DNA from: Isoetes taiwanensis
Taxonomy: Eukaryota; Streptophyta; Lycopodiopsida; Isoetales; Isoetaceae
Assembly (NCBI GenBank): GCA_021234155.1
Contig: JAJEKV010000641.1
Location: 1 to 64,000, forward strand
DNA length: 64,000 nt
Direction of reading: 5' to 3'
Shown: positions 23,351 through 36,489 of the stretch, one piece after another
Layout of the letters: the number at the start of each line of letters is the position of its first letter
Position numbering within the stretch: the first letter of the stretch is position 1
Position numbers and translations under genes: made by a program
The notes under the pieces: generated by a model
What the model was told of the DNA's origin: nothing
The model's input: only the letters and a program-made list of their open reading frames with translations
Databases searched by the model: none

Positions 23351-23930
23351 AATCTTGGACGGACCAGCCCACCTAGGGGCAAGCTTTTTTACAATTGCCG
23401 ATACAAAGCTTCCCTTGCTTGACCTTTACTTGAACCAAACTTTATCTCTCACAACAAAACAACTCTCGAGGAGTTTTATGTCTATCTGCTAGACTCTTCA
23501 GATCTGCCCATGCTGATTGAAGATATTCTCACACTTCTACCAAAAGCTACTGCATATATGCTGTCGTTGTTGAGAAACTTCCACCTAGGGCACTAGATTA
23601 TGCCACATAACTAGGGTCAAGCATTGATAACTGTAACTGATCATGGGGGAGACATCTTCGATGCCTCTTACTTCATATTATTGTACGTAATTGACCAGGT
23701 GGATGTACTCGGCCCATTTGGATTACTTGTTCCAATCATAGTTTCTCAACGTGCTCTCCAAAATTGTGTTGGTGCGGTCCCTTTGCCGGTTTGACTGCAA
23801 TTGATAAGCAAAACTCATCAACAAGTTGGTGCAACTCGTGTTGAAGAAGTCTTGCTAAACGTCGCTAAAGAACTTCGGATCTCTTTTGGTGATGATCGAC
23901 CTGCGCCTTCCATGCAGCCTCAAAGAACTC

Positions 23931-24401
23931 TTATGTAGACCACATGGCTAGATCCAAGCGGTGTCTATGGTGTGGTATGGCAAGTATGTGCCCTTTTGAT
24001 AAGTTATATACCACAACCCTCAAGGCGACAAAGCTTCTTGTTGCCCTTGGAAGGCCCGCTATGAACTCCATGCTGATAACTTCCCACTTGGCGTTTGACA
24101 CCGCCCAAGGTTCCAAGACTCCCGAGGTTTGAAGCTGTTCTGCCTTTGCTTGCTGACGCCACTGACATTCTTGGATATATCTGACTATCTGCTTCTTCAT
24201 GCCCGGCCAAACGTAGCTACTTCTAATCTTGAAGTAGGCCTTTATAAATTTTGCATGGCCGGAAATAGGGCTACTATGCGTATCATGAAGGATTTTCTTT
24301 ACTCCTGATGCTTTAGGTACGCATAGTTGTTCTTTGATATTAGAGGTTGCCTTCCTTTTTAAAATATTTGAAGGTTTCTCTTTCTTAATCCGTCCTTGCA
24401 C
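23931..24401 (-). pseudogene. Element D integrase, zinc-binding part and core start
   Basis: The minus-strand frame has the H2C2-type region HDTHSSPISGHAKFIKAYFK and YVWPGMKKQIVRYIQEC; one expected Cys is replaced by Trp. It then has WEVISMEFIAGLPRA, the start of the catalytic core. The core between 23930 and 23350 is in several frames with stops. Confidence 0.85.
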
Positions 24402-24513
24402 TCTTGCAAAGACTAGCCCACTATGCTTGAACTCTATGTTGGAGGAGATGGCTTCTTCTATCTTCTTGCTGAATTCGCTTGCCGAAGTGGAGATGGCATT
24501 GCAAATTGATGCT

Positions 24514-25010
24514 TCAAAAGCTTGCCAATGAGTGGCGGCGTCTTCGCATCTCCATGGCTTCCCTCAATTGGGCTACATGCTCTTCCATTAATTTGCTGTA
24601 GATCACGATGTCGTTGAAGAGAGATTGATGATGAACTCGTCCAAACAATCTTCGAAGATGTCGATCCTCAAGTGCATACAAGTTGGTGGAGCATTCCATA
24701 GACTCAAGGGCATCACTGTGAAATCATAGTGCCCATATGGAGTTCTGAAGGAGTCTTATAATTATCTTCCCCCTTCATCCTTATTTGATGATTGCCCGAA
24801 CTTAAGTCGATTTTGTAGAAGAATCTTGCTTCTTGGGGCTGATCCATTATGTCATTTGCTTGTTGAGCTGCCCATGGTGATATACATCTTTAGACTTCTA
24901 TCCTGGCCGAGAGGATCCCAAGTCGATCAACTCCTACAACTGCTTCTTGAGCTCTGCTAGCTCAGAAGTGCTCATTCTATAAAGAGCCTTGCTGATCGGC
25001 TCAGAGTGAT
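24514..25010 (-). pseudogene. Element D reverse transcriptase, deleted and frameshifted
   Basis: Reading leftward: YRMSTSELAELKKQL, then ELIDLGSSRPG, then after a gap FYKIDLSSGNHQIRM, pieces of the MPFGL.NAPPTF region, and LFNDIVIYSKLMEEHV. The WGAPVLFVKKKDG block usual between the first two is missing, and the catalytic Tyr-x-Asp-Asp is FND here. The RNase H region expected before the integrase is almost entirely gone, so no enzyme can be made. Confidence 0.8.
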
Positions 25011-25043
25011 TTCAGACTCTATGCTTCTATAGAGCAAAAGCTC

Positions 25044-25560
25044 TCAAATTTCATCTGGAGGTATATCATGGGACTTCTTGATTAACTTAGAAATTGGCCG
25101 AGGCAACTGTTTCGAAGTAGCATCTTCCTTCTTACTATTTCGGTTGGGGTTGACAACTTGTAGCTTATGTACGACCTCATTCCTCATGATGCACCTAAGT
25201 AATTGCTTTACTAACATGCGTTGCACGATTGAAATTACTTCCTTAACTTAAATTATGAGGTGCTTGCCCTTTGGTGCTGGGATAAGTATCTCTTGCTTGT
25301 GATAATCAATTATTGCCTTAGCCAGCTTTAATATTGCATGCTTATTATGAGGTCATCGTTGCCACTGTACATAAGTTGGTGCCGATGCTCTACTTTGCTC
25401 CGCTTAAGGTTGATGTCGAACTTGACTCTTGTTCCGTTGGTGCTGCTAATTACTCGGCCTTGCCTTAACTACTGGCCTAGATTTAGACTTAAGAGCCTTG
25501 CTCTTAAAGATGTCCGCCATCTAGAAGGGGCAAAATTACAAGTTAAAGAACTACTTACCT
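25044..25560 (-). pseudogene. Element D protease-RT linker region
   Basis: Minus-strand pieces such as DIFKSKALKSKSRPVVK (about 25510), a tract with AKAIIDYHKQEILIPAPKGK (about 25270), and RPISKLIKKSHDIPPDEI (about 25050-25100). The last resembles the usual lead-in to gypsy RT. I cannot point to a catalytic protease triad. Confidence 0.45.
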
Positions 25561-28121
25561 AAATCCTATGGCCACAAGTTTAGTAAGCATGACCTTACCC
25601 TTAAGCACACATAAAAACTATGCAATTAAATAATTATTCTTGTTTTAAATCTAATCTATATTCTAGGATCTCCCCTTCCTTAATTATTGCCCTCTTGAAA
25701 TAATCCCACCTTTGAGTTGATGCCATCTAAGAAGTTGGCCGGACTTATTAGATTGCTTCCCTTCATTTGGTCGAATTATTCCTTATGCTGCGGAAGTACT
25801 CGTCATATACATGGTCGACGGTTATCCTGTTATTGAATCCTTCTTAGCGAGGTGATCAAGCTCACGAAGAGGTTCCAATACATTGGATATCTGCCAGCGA
25901 TGTATACGATTATTGTACTCCATACATTTTCTTCCCAATCCTTGAAGCTTTGCTCCATTCTTGGGTACATCCCTTCTGAAAGAAATAACAGAAAAATCTA
26001 CTCGAAATTTCGTCCCAATCCCATCATGGATGTTATCACCCATAATTCTAAGAAACTCAACTATCTGATAGGTCCCCTAACTTGCTTAGAGCTGGTGTAG
26101 TCATTAGTCATTGGAGTAGCAAGGCGATGATTCATAATTTGTTGAAAAGAATCTAGTCTCCTTGGAGTTGTTGTATAATCATTCCTGTGCCCTATTCCTT
26201 TTGTCGAACATATTCTGACTCTTGACTCTTCTCGTCCTTAATGTTGATGTTGACTATCTTCATTCAAGTTATCCATCTTAGTGGACTTGCTGATGTAGTG
26301 GCGACATAAGGCTCGGTGTTGCATCCCAAAGGCTTGGAGGTAATGTTCACCACTGTGTAGAATCTTTCGTGTTTGACTCATCTGCCTTGAAGGTTATGAG
26401 ATTCGAGGATGATTCTTCTGACTCCTGAATTGATATTGTTGTTAGGTACAAAAGAAATTATGTGAAAATTCCACTTACGAGTCAAGATCATGGTAAGACA
26501 TTAATTAGTATATAGAAATACATTTCATGAAATACATGATAATATCTAAAAGAGAGATTATTCAATACAATTTAATTGAGGACAAAGCAAATTTTTCCAT
26601 CATCGATGGCCCTTCATGTTCTTGAAGAAGGATGTTCTTGAGATGTAGCCCTTTTCCGACATTCTGCAAGATCCTTGCGGCTGATCCTCCTTCAAGTGCT
26701 CTAGCCATCTGGGGTCTTTGGGAGTTCGGGTGTCGTTCTTTGCCGCTTCACCGACAATTGTGCATCCTTGAGGTGGCCCCCGAAGTAAGTGAGGGCGGTG
26801 AAGGGCTACTGATCTCTTGAAAAGGATGATATGGTCTGATCCGTGGCCTAGTCTGGCGTGCTGCCCAAAGCCAGAGAGGGCTATGAGGAGTGCAACAGAC
26901 TCTTCTCCTCTTGGGCTAAACTCCTTGTGGAATACTATCATCGCCCTTGGCTAAGATTTTGGAAGATAGTATCGGCGCCTTTGCCTTTACCGCGATGTTG
27001 GACCGTATTGCCTCTTACGCTAGTTTGCTTCCCCCCATAGGTGTCTATTGCTCACGAGGTCTTCGTGGTCCCTCCACATTGTGGTAGCGTTCTCAAGTTG
27101 ATGTTGGCGTGTGCCTCAAGCGAACTCCGAACGGATTTGGTCGGCTAGAGCTTGGACCCCTTCGGCTTATACAACCGCTTTGTATCTGGCTGGAACTCCT
27201 CTTTTCTCGGGATGATGGGTTCTGTTGTTGATACATCTTCCTTATCTGGCCGATAAGCTTGTATATCGACATCGTCTCCGGGCTAGGAGTGTCGCTCCTT
27301 ATTTCCCTTGGAAATTCTTGGTAGGAGTAATCGATGAAGTCCCCCTCGTTCTTGTGCAATTAAGCCTAGGAGCTCGTCGATTCGAGACCTTCTTCTTGGC
27401 AATGGGGAAGGTTGAGGATGTCGATTAGCCAAGATGTACTCCGTTGATGATCCGGTGGCAGTGGCTGTGATGCCAAGTGGTGGTTGAAATCTCGCCTTAG
27501 TGTGCCTTCTGCCCTAGCTATTAGCCTCTCCATCCTTCTTTGCCTCTCTCATCTCCCAACTTGGGTTCTCCTCCCCTTCTTCGCTTTCGTAATCACGCTT
27601 CGATCTGCGGCATGGGTGTTCCTGAGGTCGCGCTATAGTACTCGCAGTCGGTAGAGTCGATCTCATGGATGCTGATCTGCTCCCTTCGGGTGTCGAGAGG
27701 TGCTAGATCTAAGGGCTGAATTGACGTCTCCCCTGGTTGGTTGACCGCCTTGTCTTGCATGAACAAAGCTAAAAGTTCGCTTGGTTTGAGAGGTATCTGC
27801 GTGCCTATGATGCTTACAGGTCATGTAATCTGGCATGCTTCTGGTTCTATCCCACACTTTATTCTTGGCCTTAGATCCCCCACCTATGGCTTGGGTCAGA
27901 GAGTCTAGAGAAACCCATTTCCCTCCCCTAGGTGGCAAACTAACTTCCCAGGGTAGTATCTGCTGGTCATATTGGCAAATGATGTCGGTGTAATAGGGAG
28001 TCCTAGTCAAGGTGGCATGAAGATCAAAGAGATGATCGAAGACATGGAAGGCTTGCTCAGCAGGGAAATCACGGATGTGATTGGCGTCATTGTACCATCT
28101 AGCAAAGCTTGATGGTGCCAT
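25561..28121 (-). pseudogene. Probable gag region of element D, heavily decayed
   Basis: From ATG 28121 a minus-strand frame of 152 codons begins MAPSSFARWYNDANHIRDFP and includes QQILPWEVSLPPRGGKWVSL. Further left, pieces in other frames read MEQSFKDWEENVW and GRYPMYWNLF (about 25840-25960). Position between leader and pol, and general character, suggest gag, but I see no zinc knuckle and no firm family match. Confidence 0.4.
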
Positions 28122-28232
28122 TGAGCAGAGATAGCTATGAAAAATGGCTTGTGAAGATGAGTACGGAGCTGGAAAATTGCCAAAAGGGCTGAGAGCAGTT
28201 TTGATGGGAAGAAAATGACAAATGAGGGCCCT

Positions 28233-28242
28233 TTTTATAGAC
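28233..28242 (-). promoter_or_regulatory. TATA-like box upstream of the 28121 ATG
   Basis: CTATAAAAAG on the minus strand lies about 110 bp before the ATG at 28121, with a pyrimidine-rich leader between. This is the spacing of a plant core promoter. An internal promoter is unusual for an LTR element. Confidence 0.4.
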
Positions 28243-28399
28243 TAGGGATGCCTCGGGTTCCGTGCACAAGGGTTCTTGATGGGAAAAACTTTTGTTCTAT
28301 GGCTATGGGTATCCAAATAAACTATCATGAAGTGCAAATCTAAGCAAAACAAAGCAAGAGACACTACATGACAGTTTGTTGGGTCAAAATTGGTCAAAT

Positions 28400-28690
28400 T
28401 AGGCAAAAAGGGCCGTCCGGAGGATTCGATGCGAAAGGGCCTTAGAAAACTGTCCGGAAAGGGGTTTGGCGCCGGACCCACCCGCAATTTCGCAATTTTG
28501 GCGAATTTTTGAGGTTGGAAAGATCCTAACATGACTAATTGATCAATTCTAGCCTAGCATGCAACTTTTCCCCGAGCAAAATGGACACCTACAGCTAAAT
28601 AGGGAGGGTTCACTTGAAAGGGGCTTCAAACTGTGTAAAAGGGGTTTGGCGGACCCACCCGGTTTCGCCATTTTGCTCGGAAATCAATTT
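28400..28690 (-). repeat. Imperfect tandem duplication
   Basis: Blocks at about 28440-28520 and 28615-28690 share AAAGGGGTTTGGCG, GGACCCACCCG and TTTCGC.ATTTTG. No gene is seen here. Confidence 0.6.
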
Positions 28691-29235
28691 TTTTCTAATT
28701 AGGGGTAGAATAATTGAACTATTACAAGTTAGATACCAAAAAAAAAAAATTTAGTACAATTTGACTTCTCTAACTACCTCTTTACATCAATTTTACAAGA
28801 CGAAGGAGATATATATTAATAAGGATAGTCGGTTTACACCAAAAATTTTAATTACAGTACAAAAATTCCCGAGGTTCAAGGGTACTCATGCGGATCCTCA
28901 GCAGCCAAATGGAGATCCTTGGGCATTTACGGTCACCCTCTTGGCGTGGATTAGCATAAGTTGCCCTTCTCAAAAGCGGGTCAGCTCAAAGCTGGCCGCC
29001 ACTGCGGGGACTATCGTCAAAGATGTCACCCTATAATGGGGTGGGGAATTCGCATAACTTCCCTTGCTTGGCTCAAAAGGAGCCTTCACGATCAGGGAGA
29101 TTAGTGCAGCTGTGGAAGTGCTTAATCTCCCGCTGCGGCGTCTTAGAGAGTTAGGCCCATGATGGACCTTCCCCGACTTTTTCGGGCGTGGAGGTGGCGG
29201 CCGGCTGATTTTTCTTAACCCCGGTGGCGTAACCC

Positions 29236-30106
29236 TTAGCGGCAGCCCGCGTTCTGCCTACAATACCGGTCATTGTACCTCGTCCGTGATGGAGGTACTC
29301 CTGGTACCAGGCCGACTGCGGCGATTGGCGCGGTCCTCCGCGGGGCGTGAATGGCCGCTTCGCCCACCTTACGCTTCTTGACCACCCGGTTTGGCAGGCC
29401 CACCGGGTAGGGTGTTAAGGCGATGCGTTGGGATGCGAAGGCTCCCCAGCGACTTCGTCCCTCTTCCTCTTCATCACCGCCTCCTTCTACCTCTTCCACC
29501 TCATCCTGCCGTGGGGTTGAGGTTCTTCAATCCGCGGCGATCCGCCCGAGGCTTATGCGTTTCTTCTTTTCGTTCGCCGCTCCTTCTCGGCGGCTCCCTC
29601 TGCCTCTTCTTTCTTACCTCCGTTTCCTCGGCCACTCTGCCACCTTCTCCTTTCCCTTCTTCTTTGGTGCGAAGGGCCGCCTCGCCCAATGCGATCTTGG
29701 GGGGCACTCTTCCGGGCCGCTCCACCTCCGTGTCAGCCGAAGGTCCAAAGTGGCGAGGACTTCCTGGAGTTCTCTCGGGTGCCCGCTGACGAAGGACTGC
29801 TGCTGCTTCCTCTTCCATGGTGTGGAAGGTGTCATCACTGCTGGAGGAGAACTTCTCTTCGCCTCCCCGATGAGAAGGTGTGGCGTAATCTTCTTGACAT
29901 GGTGACCTGGCCGCTACCTGCGCCATCGAGTGTAGGCCTCTCCCCAAACTTCCTAGTCGTGCGCTTGGTTGAGCCATACTTAGCGGTGTGGAAAATGGAT
30001 GGCGAAGGGGTGAGCAAGAGAGAGATGGTGGAGGAAAAGGTTGGAGGGAAAATGAGGTGTCAGGGATATTTAAAAAAGGAGATTCCCTGGGGATATTCCC
30101 TACCAT
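29236..30106 (-). other. Open, charged reading frames upstream of gag in element D
   Basis: GC-rich DNA with overlapping frames on both strands. The best minus-strand reading starts at 30106 or at a later ATG (about 29976) and contains SSSSDDTFHTMEEEAAAVL, then a Lys/Arg/Glu-rich part. Another frame (to 29236) has WGAFASQRIALTPYPVGLPN. It lies in the 5' part of D just beyond nested element E, so it may be an extra ORF or an N-terminal gag piece. No domain is recognised; GC-rich composition alone could keep frames open. Confidence 0.3.
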
Positions 30107-30189
30107 TAATAGGCCTACTTATTAGCCCCCTATTAATTAAAGAATCACTACCACCCCAATTCCTCGGGTCCACACTTAAAAACAACGAT

Positions 30190-31245
30190 AAAAAGAAAAA
30201 CCACATGTTGTTGTTCAAAAAACTCTACATGTGGTTATGTGGAGGTGTGGTTTATTAAGAAGGCTTGGTGTAGGTTTTTTTAAGGAGCTATTTTTTTTTT
30301 TTAAGGTGTGGTTTTTTTTTAGGTGTGGTTTCATTTTCTTGGAAGTGTAGTTTTTTTTTTAAAGATGAATTGCTTTTTAGGAGGATGTTGTTTTCTGAGG
30401 TGTGGTTTATAATAAGGTGTTGTTTTTAAGTATCTATTTTTTAAGGAAATATGGTTTTTTAAGGTGTCGTTTATAAGTAGGTGTAGTTTTTAAGTAGTTG
30501 TTTTATAATGAAGTATAGTTTTATGAAGTGGTATGATTTTTTAAGTCTAGGTGTTGTTTTTTGAGGTGTGGTTTATAAGTGAGTGTAGTTTTTAAGAAGA
30601 TGTTTTTGAAAGAAGTATGGTTTTTTGAGGTGTGGTTTATAAGTGGGTGTAGTTATTAAGTGGTAATTTTTTTTTTTTTTATGGAAGTATGGTTTTAAGT
30701 GGTGTGATTTTTTTAAGTTGAGGGTGTTGTTTTTTGGTGGTGGTTTATAAGTGGGTGTAGTTTTAAGTAATTTGTTTTGAAAAGAAGTATGGTTTTTGAG
30801 GTGTGGTTTATAAGTGGGTGTAGTTATTAAGTGGTACATTTTTTTATGGAAGTATGGTTTTCAAGTGGTGTGATTTTTAAGTTGAGGTGTTGTTTTTGAG
30901 GTGTGGTTTTATAAGTGGGTGTAGTTTTTTAAGTATCTGTTTTTGAAAGAAGTATGGTTTTTTGAGGTGTGGTTTATAAGTGGGTGTAGTTTTTAAGTGG
31001 TTGTTTTTTAATAAAGTATGGTTTTTCTGAAGTGGTGTGGTTTATATAACTAGGTGTGGTTTATATAACTAGGTGTAGTTTTTAAGTAGTTGTTTTTTAG
31101 TTTTTTAGGTGTGGTTTTTAAGTAGGTGTAGTTTTTAAGTGGTTGTTTTTTAAAGAAGTGTGGTTTTCTGAAGTGGTGTGGTTTATAACTAGGTATAGTT
31201 TTTACGCAGCTATTTCTTAAGGAAGTATGTTTTTTTTTTTAGGTT
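30190..31245 (+). repeat. Left subterminal repeat array of element E
   Basis: Dozens of copies of TGTGGTTT with GTGTAGTTTTTAAG and TATAAGTGGGTGTAG variants. The motifs are inverted at the right end (AAACCACA, AAAACTACAC), as expected for transposase-binding subterminal repeats. Confidence 0.75.
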
Positions 31246-31369
31246 TTCTTGAGGCTATTTCTTAAGCAAAGCACCACCACCTGGAATATTGTTTGTGTGC
31301 TCAAATTTGGAAATGTATCGTATTGTTTTACATTCATGAAAAATACCTTCAAAGGTTAGATCCAAGGTG

Positions 31370-32250
31370 GCTCAAACATGCCACCTAGGCTCCAACATGC
31401 CAAGGTGGCTCAAGCATGCCACCTAGGCACCAACATGTCACCTAGGCTCAAACATGCCAAGGTGGCTCAAACATGCCACGCGGGCTCCTACATGCCACCT
31501 ATAGGCTCCAACATGCCACATGGGCTCAAACATGCCACCTAGGCTCCAACATGCCAACGTGCCTCAAACATGCCACCTAGGCTTCAACATGACACCTAGG
31601 CTCAAACATGCCAAGGTGGCTGAAACATGCCACATGGGCTTCATGCCACCTAGGCTCCAACATATCAAGGTGGCTGAAACATGCCATGTGGGCTCCAACA
31701 TGCCACCTAGGCTCCAACCTGCCAAGGTGGCTCAAGCATGCCGCCTAGGCACCAACATGCCACCAAGGCTCAAACATGCCAAGGTGGCTCAAACATGCCA
31801 TGCGGGCTCCAACATGCCACCTAGGCTGCAACATGCCAAGGTGGCTCATACATGCCACGTGGGCTCCCAACATGCCACCTAGGCTCCAACATGCCAAGGT
31901 GGCTCATACATGCCACGTGGGCTCCCAACATGCCACCTAGGCTCTAACATGCCAAGGTGGCTCAAACATACCACCTAGGCTCCAATATGCCAGCTAGGCT
32001 CAGACATGCCAAGGTGTATCAAATATGCCACGCAGCTCCAACATGCCAAGGTGGCTCAAACATGCCATGCAGGCTCCTACATGCCACCTAGGCTCCAACA
32101 TGCCAACGTGGCTCAAACATGCCACGCGGGCTCCTACATGCCACCTAGGGTCCAACATGCCAAGGTGGCTCAAACATGCCACCTAGGCTCAAACATGCCA
32201 AGGTGGCTCAAAACACCTGGGCTCCAACATGCCACCTAGGCTCCGAGTTG
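31370..32250 (+). repeat. 19-bp tandem satellite inside element E
   Basis: About 45 units of 19 bp in two alternating forms: AACATGCCACCTAGGCTCC and AACATGCCAAGGTGGCTCA. CCACCT in one and AGGTGG in the other are complementary, so neighbouring units can fold back on each other. One stray piece recurs at about 34485-34520. Open frames through this block reflect the lack of stop codons in the unit. Confidence 0.95.
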
Positions 32251-33459
32251 CAAGCACCAACATTTGCACCTTTGCTTCAAAATTCCAAGCGTGCATATCT
32301 GAGTAATTGTTTCTCCCCACACGAAGAAGATGACCGGATGTGCTTCTTTGTTAGCAATGGTGAACTTGCTCTATAGCAAACAAGGTGCGGGGCATACTTC
32401 ATCATAAAATATAGCACGGGATTTTTGCAAACTTAAACACGGGAAGAGCGACACATGTCAATCAATCTCAAGCACATGGTCATGCATCCGTTATTCAAAA
32501 AAAAAAAAAAACTAAAATTGAATGTACATATTAGGGAATAGCATGCAAAAGCCCCAAGTCATGGCGAAAAGCCCCATCATCTGTTTTTGTATTTGCGCAT
32601 GCGAGGTCACACTTAATGATAACCTTAACTATAATCGACAACATTTTGCATGTTTCTAACTTTTGTCCTTCAAAATAGCAAACCACAATGCATCTAAGAT
32701 ACATGAGCTAAGCATTGTTGGTGGAAGGCAGACCTCATCGCAATAACAACAAATAATAAAAGCAGGGGGATTAGGATTCTAAAACTTCCTATACTTGAGA
32801 GCAAGTCCATTGCATCTTCTTATGATGATAAAGCCATTCTTTGCCATCTTGGCCACCGCAGGAAACCTTTACCGGATCCGCATAACACAAATGTTCAACC
32901 TTTATGTAAGGAGTAGGCAGCGCAAAGCATCAAAACGTTCTGACTACATTGGAAAACTCTGCTAAGATAAATGCATTGGAAAACTCGTTTTAACAAAACC
33001 ATTAGAAAACTCTCCCAACCAAATTAAAGTAAAACTACATCGCAAAAACTCAATGGTGTCACCTTATGTCTTTTCGCAATTTCGACCATAAAAGAAAATG
33101 GCCCAAACCGAACACACGAATTCAAATTAAGCATGCGGTTTTAAGATACCCAATCAAATTTAGCAATTTTAAGATACCCAATCGGGTTTACATTGACATA
33201 CAAAATGTAATACCTCATGCAGACAGATCGAAAGATGGCACCTCCTGCCAGTTTTTGCCCCTAGCAACCTCATCTAAAAACCATACACATAAGTCAATAC
33301 GTGTTAATAACCTGAGTCATAAATAAGTCTATTCCTCACCTTAGAATTTGCTTTTGAGTACTAAAACCAAGGGGTTTGCAGTTTCTTCAATCTTTCATAT
33401 TATTTCTTTGGCCAATATTTTTCCTAGCCAATATTACACCATTCATCCAATGAAAAATT

Positions 33460-34460
33460 GCTAAAGTTCCATCCAATTTGGCCCTTCCTATGGTCCAAAA
33501 CCATCTTCTCTCTCTAAAAAACAAGATAGAGAGAGTAAGTACACCTTTGATATGACATTTCTAAAAAAGGCAAAAAGTTGGTCTAAAAATCTCAAAATCA
33601 AGCACCATCGTGTATACATGTCAAAGTTTCCATTATATCACCTCTACATCATCACACTCATCAAAAATCGCTAAAGTTTCATCCAATTTGGCCATTTCTA
33701 AGATCCAAAACCATCTTCTCTCTCTAAAAAACAAAGGTAGAAAGAGAAAGCACACCTTTGACATGACATTTCTAGAAAAGGCAAAAAGTTGGCTTAAAAT
33801 TTTCAAAATCAAGCACCATTGTGCATACATATCATAGTTTCCATTATATCACCTCCACATCATCACACATCATCAACATCACCTGGATGTCACCTGCATA
33901 TCACCTCCACATCATCACCATGTCATATCCATGTCACAAAATTTTTTTTGACTAAGAAGATGGTCCATGTCGTTTGCACTTGGAACATGGTCGAGAAGTT
34001 GAAGTTGAAGATGTGAAGCAATAGGAACCCATGAGAATGGGTTTTGGATTTATCCTCCTCCCGGTGTGGCAATTAGAAGTCAAGAGCCTTTTGCAAGTAG
34101 CAAGATTGTTTGGGATCGTTCGGGATAGCCGATAGATCCAAACTCTGTTATTTCGGGCTTGCCATAGCTCGCATGCATGTTCGAAATGGTGCACCTAGTT
34201 ATCCATAAAAACAACCACGTTCAAAGATCCAAAATGTAAACCCCGTGTGTTGCTAGGTTATTGTAGAGTTTACGTTATGGATTGCGAGTTTTGGTCGATT
34301 TGCACTTGGGACATGGTCGAGGTCTGCAGTTGAAGATGTGAAGCAATAGGGAAGGCGATGAAAGGGATTTGGATTTATCCTCCTCCCAAAGGTGGCAATT
34401 AGAAGTCAAGAGCCTTTTGTAGTAGCAAGATTGTTTGGGATCATTCGGGATGGCACTTTG
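33460..34460 (+). repeat. Two local tandem duplications within element E
   Basis: Pair one has a period of about 210 bp (33460 and 33670), sharing GCTAAAGTT.CATCCAATTTGG and AAAACCATCTTCTCTCTC. Pair two is about 320 bp apart (33965 and 34290), sharing GAAGATGTGAAGCAATAGG, GGATTTATCCTCCTCCC and AGAAGTCAAGAGCCTTTTG. Confidence 0.8.
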
Positions 34461-34523
34461 GGGCCAACTTGAAACTATGCTCAAGTGGGCTCAAACATGC
34501 CACCTAGGCTCCAACATGCTCTC

Positions 34524-34556
34524 TCTCCCCCCCTCCCTCCCTCCCTCCCTCTCTCT
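34524..34556 (+). repeat. CCCT/CT microsatellite
   Basis: CTCTCTCTCCCC followed by several CCCT units and CTCTCT. Confidence 0.9.
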
Positions 34557-36489
34557 ATGTCTCCTAAAACCTTTTCTTTTTATCATGGCAAAAGGGTCCA
34601 AAAGAAAGGGAATATCTTTTTAGTCAAACGATACCAATGCAACCTCCAAGCACTTTTTTATAAACATCATGCACGCAGACAATCTTGGGGGTAAGGTTGA
34701 GGACCTATGTCATGGCACGCTAAGTGTAATCGGCAACAAATCCGCCTAATGTCTTTGAGATAATGAGGTCTTATAAGTCACCTCGCAAGCCCGGTGTGCA
34801 ATAATTTCTCGTTGATGGTATGTTTGGACATGCTATTTGGTCCCAAGATCCGCCTCGTGAGACATGCTTGTCTCATGGTATGTTTGGTGGACGAAGTTCT
34901 AATAGAACTCATGGCGGTGACGTTCTAACAAAAGTTCCAATAGTTGTAAAGTCCAAGAGGGCATGCACTTTACATAGGCTAAACTTATTTGGCAATGCAT
35001 ATATACATTGCAAAGAAGTAGAAGAAGATGATCATTTAAAAAGCCCATTAAAAACCAACCCTTTAAACTACAACCAATAACAACAATATGCAAACAAGGC
35101 CTCGTGCTTGATTTAACAATTCCTAAAAACGTACTCTATTTATTAGAGCCTAATGCTTTTAAAGCAAGAACTCAATCTATCTAACATTCTAGAATTGAAA
35201 AGAGTTTTTTCTCTTATATATTCAATCTCATTGATGTTGTCACTTGTCATTCTTGTGTTAAAGCTAAACAACAAAATTAACACAGTAGAAGTTGGATCGC
35301 AGTTTTAGGATGTGGTGTAGTTATGTGGCACCATCTGTCTACTCAATCCATCATGGAATGGACGTTGGGAAGCTCATTCTGCTCATCTGGTGATTAATAG
35401 TAAAAGTTACTGTTGAAGCAAGGTAAAGAAAGATTTTTGCTAAGGATTTTTGCCGCTATATCTCAAAGCACAACAAAATTTCTATAATTGTTCTGGATAT
35501 ATACTTGATCCACGAAAATTATCAAGATTTATGATGAATCTATGCAAAAGCGACTCGTGATTAGATTGTCACAACGATCTCTACGGTTCCACGGCTTGAA
35601 AATATGGAATACAAACCGCTCTCCAACTTCTATCTTGTAGGGAATGACATTTGGTCTACCATTCGGCACAAGAAGGAGACTTGTTCCATCGTCGCAAGTT
35701 GCGCAGGCCCCTTCCAGATGCCAAAATGGCATCCCAAATGCCATTCCTCGATGCTAATTAAAAAGTGTATCACCATTATTATTGTGAAAGTAAAAAGAGC
35801 ACAAAACTTTTTTAACGAGCTTTATTTATAAAATATAGAACAATAACTTAAATAACTTGGGGGTGAAATTACACTATCGGTTGCCCAAACTTAAATGCAT
35901 TGGCAAATTTGGGCACCCTCTAGACACTGGAAATTCGTTTTGCCACAGTTCATATCACACAGGTGCCCAAGTCTTTAAAAATAAAACTGACATGTAGTTT
36001 GCAAGAAACGGTGTTCTGCATGTTGCGATATCTCTTCTTCGAGGTATCAATCTTCCTTCCTATTTATATGAGCCCAAGCACTGGCCCGACCCATATTTAT
36101 GCGATACTTGACTTTGAATGAGTTTTGAAGCTCCATATGTTCAAAGGAAAGATCTGAGTTCTGGATAAATCCAAATTATTGTTTGAATGAGTTATGGAGC
36201 CACCGGATTTAAGCAAAATGATCAATGCGGGCGCGATTTTTTGCCGAATTTGCAAAAATTTGGAGCTCTCCCCGGATTGCAAAAGGGGCCACTCTTCCTG
36301 ATTTTGTCTCACATGTTGCTGCTTAGAAAGTTGGGACAAGCGAAATCCCCGTCCAAAAATATTAGGGTGCCAATACTGATTGGATGTTTGGCACCTAGGT
36401 GTGATACATATTAAATGCCCAAAAAAGTCCACAAGGCACAAATTTGATTTTCTATTTGGCCTGGCCTTAAGGTAACAAGAACGTTAGAA

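Noticed and set aside
29391-30258. Plus-strand frames of 132-189 codons in the GC-rich stretch of element D
   Set aside because: They are antisense to the element's direction, low in complexity, and without a domain or promoter.
31520-31882. Open frames with repeated MPPRLQHAKVAQTCH-like peptide
   Set aside because: They are translations of the 19-bp satellite, which has no stop codon in its unit; frames are open on both strands.
31370-32250. CRISPR-like appearance of the 19-bp array
   Set aside because: Units abut without unique spacers, and the window is plant nuclear DNA.
35100-35280. Plus-strand piece reading VTCHSCVKAKQQN, like a copia integrase zinc region
   Set aside because: Only a few residues match, with stops around them and no partner domain nearby.
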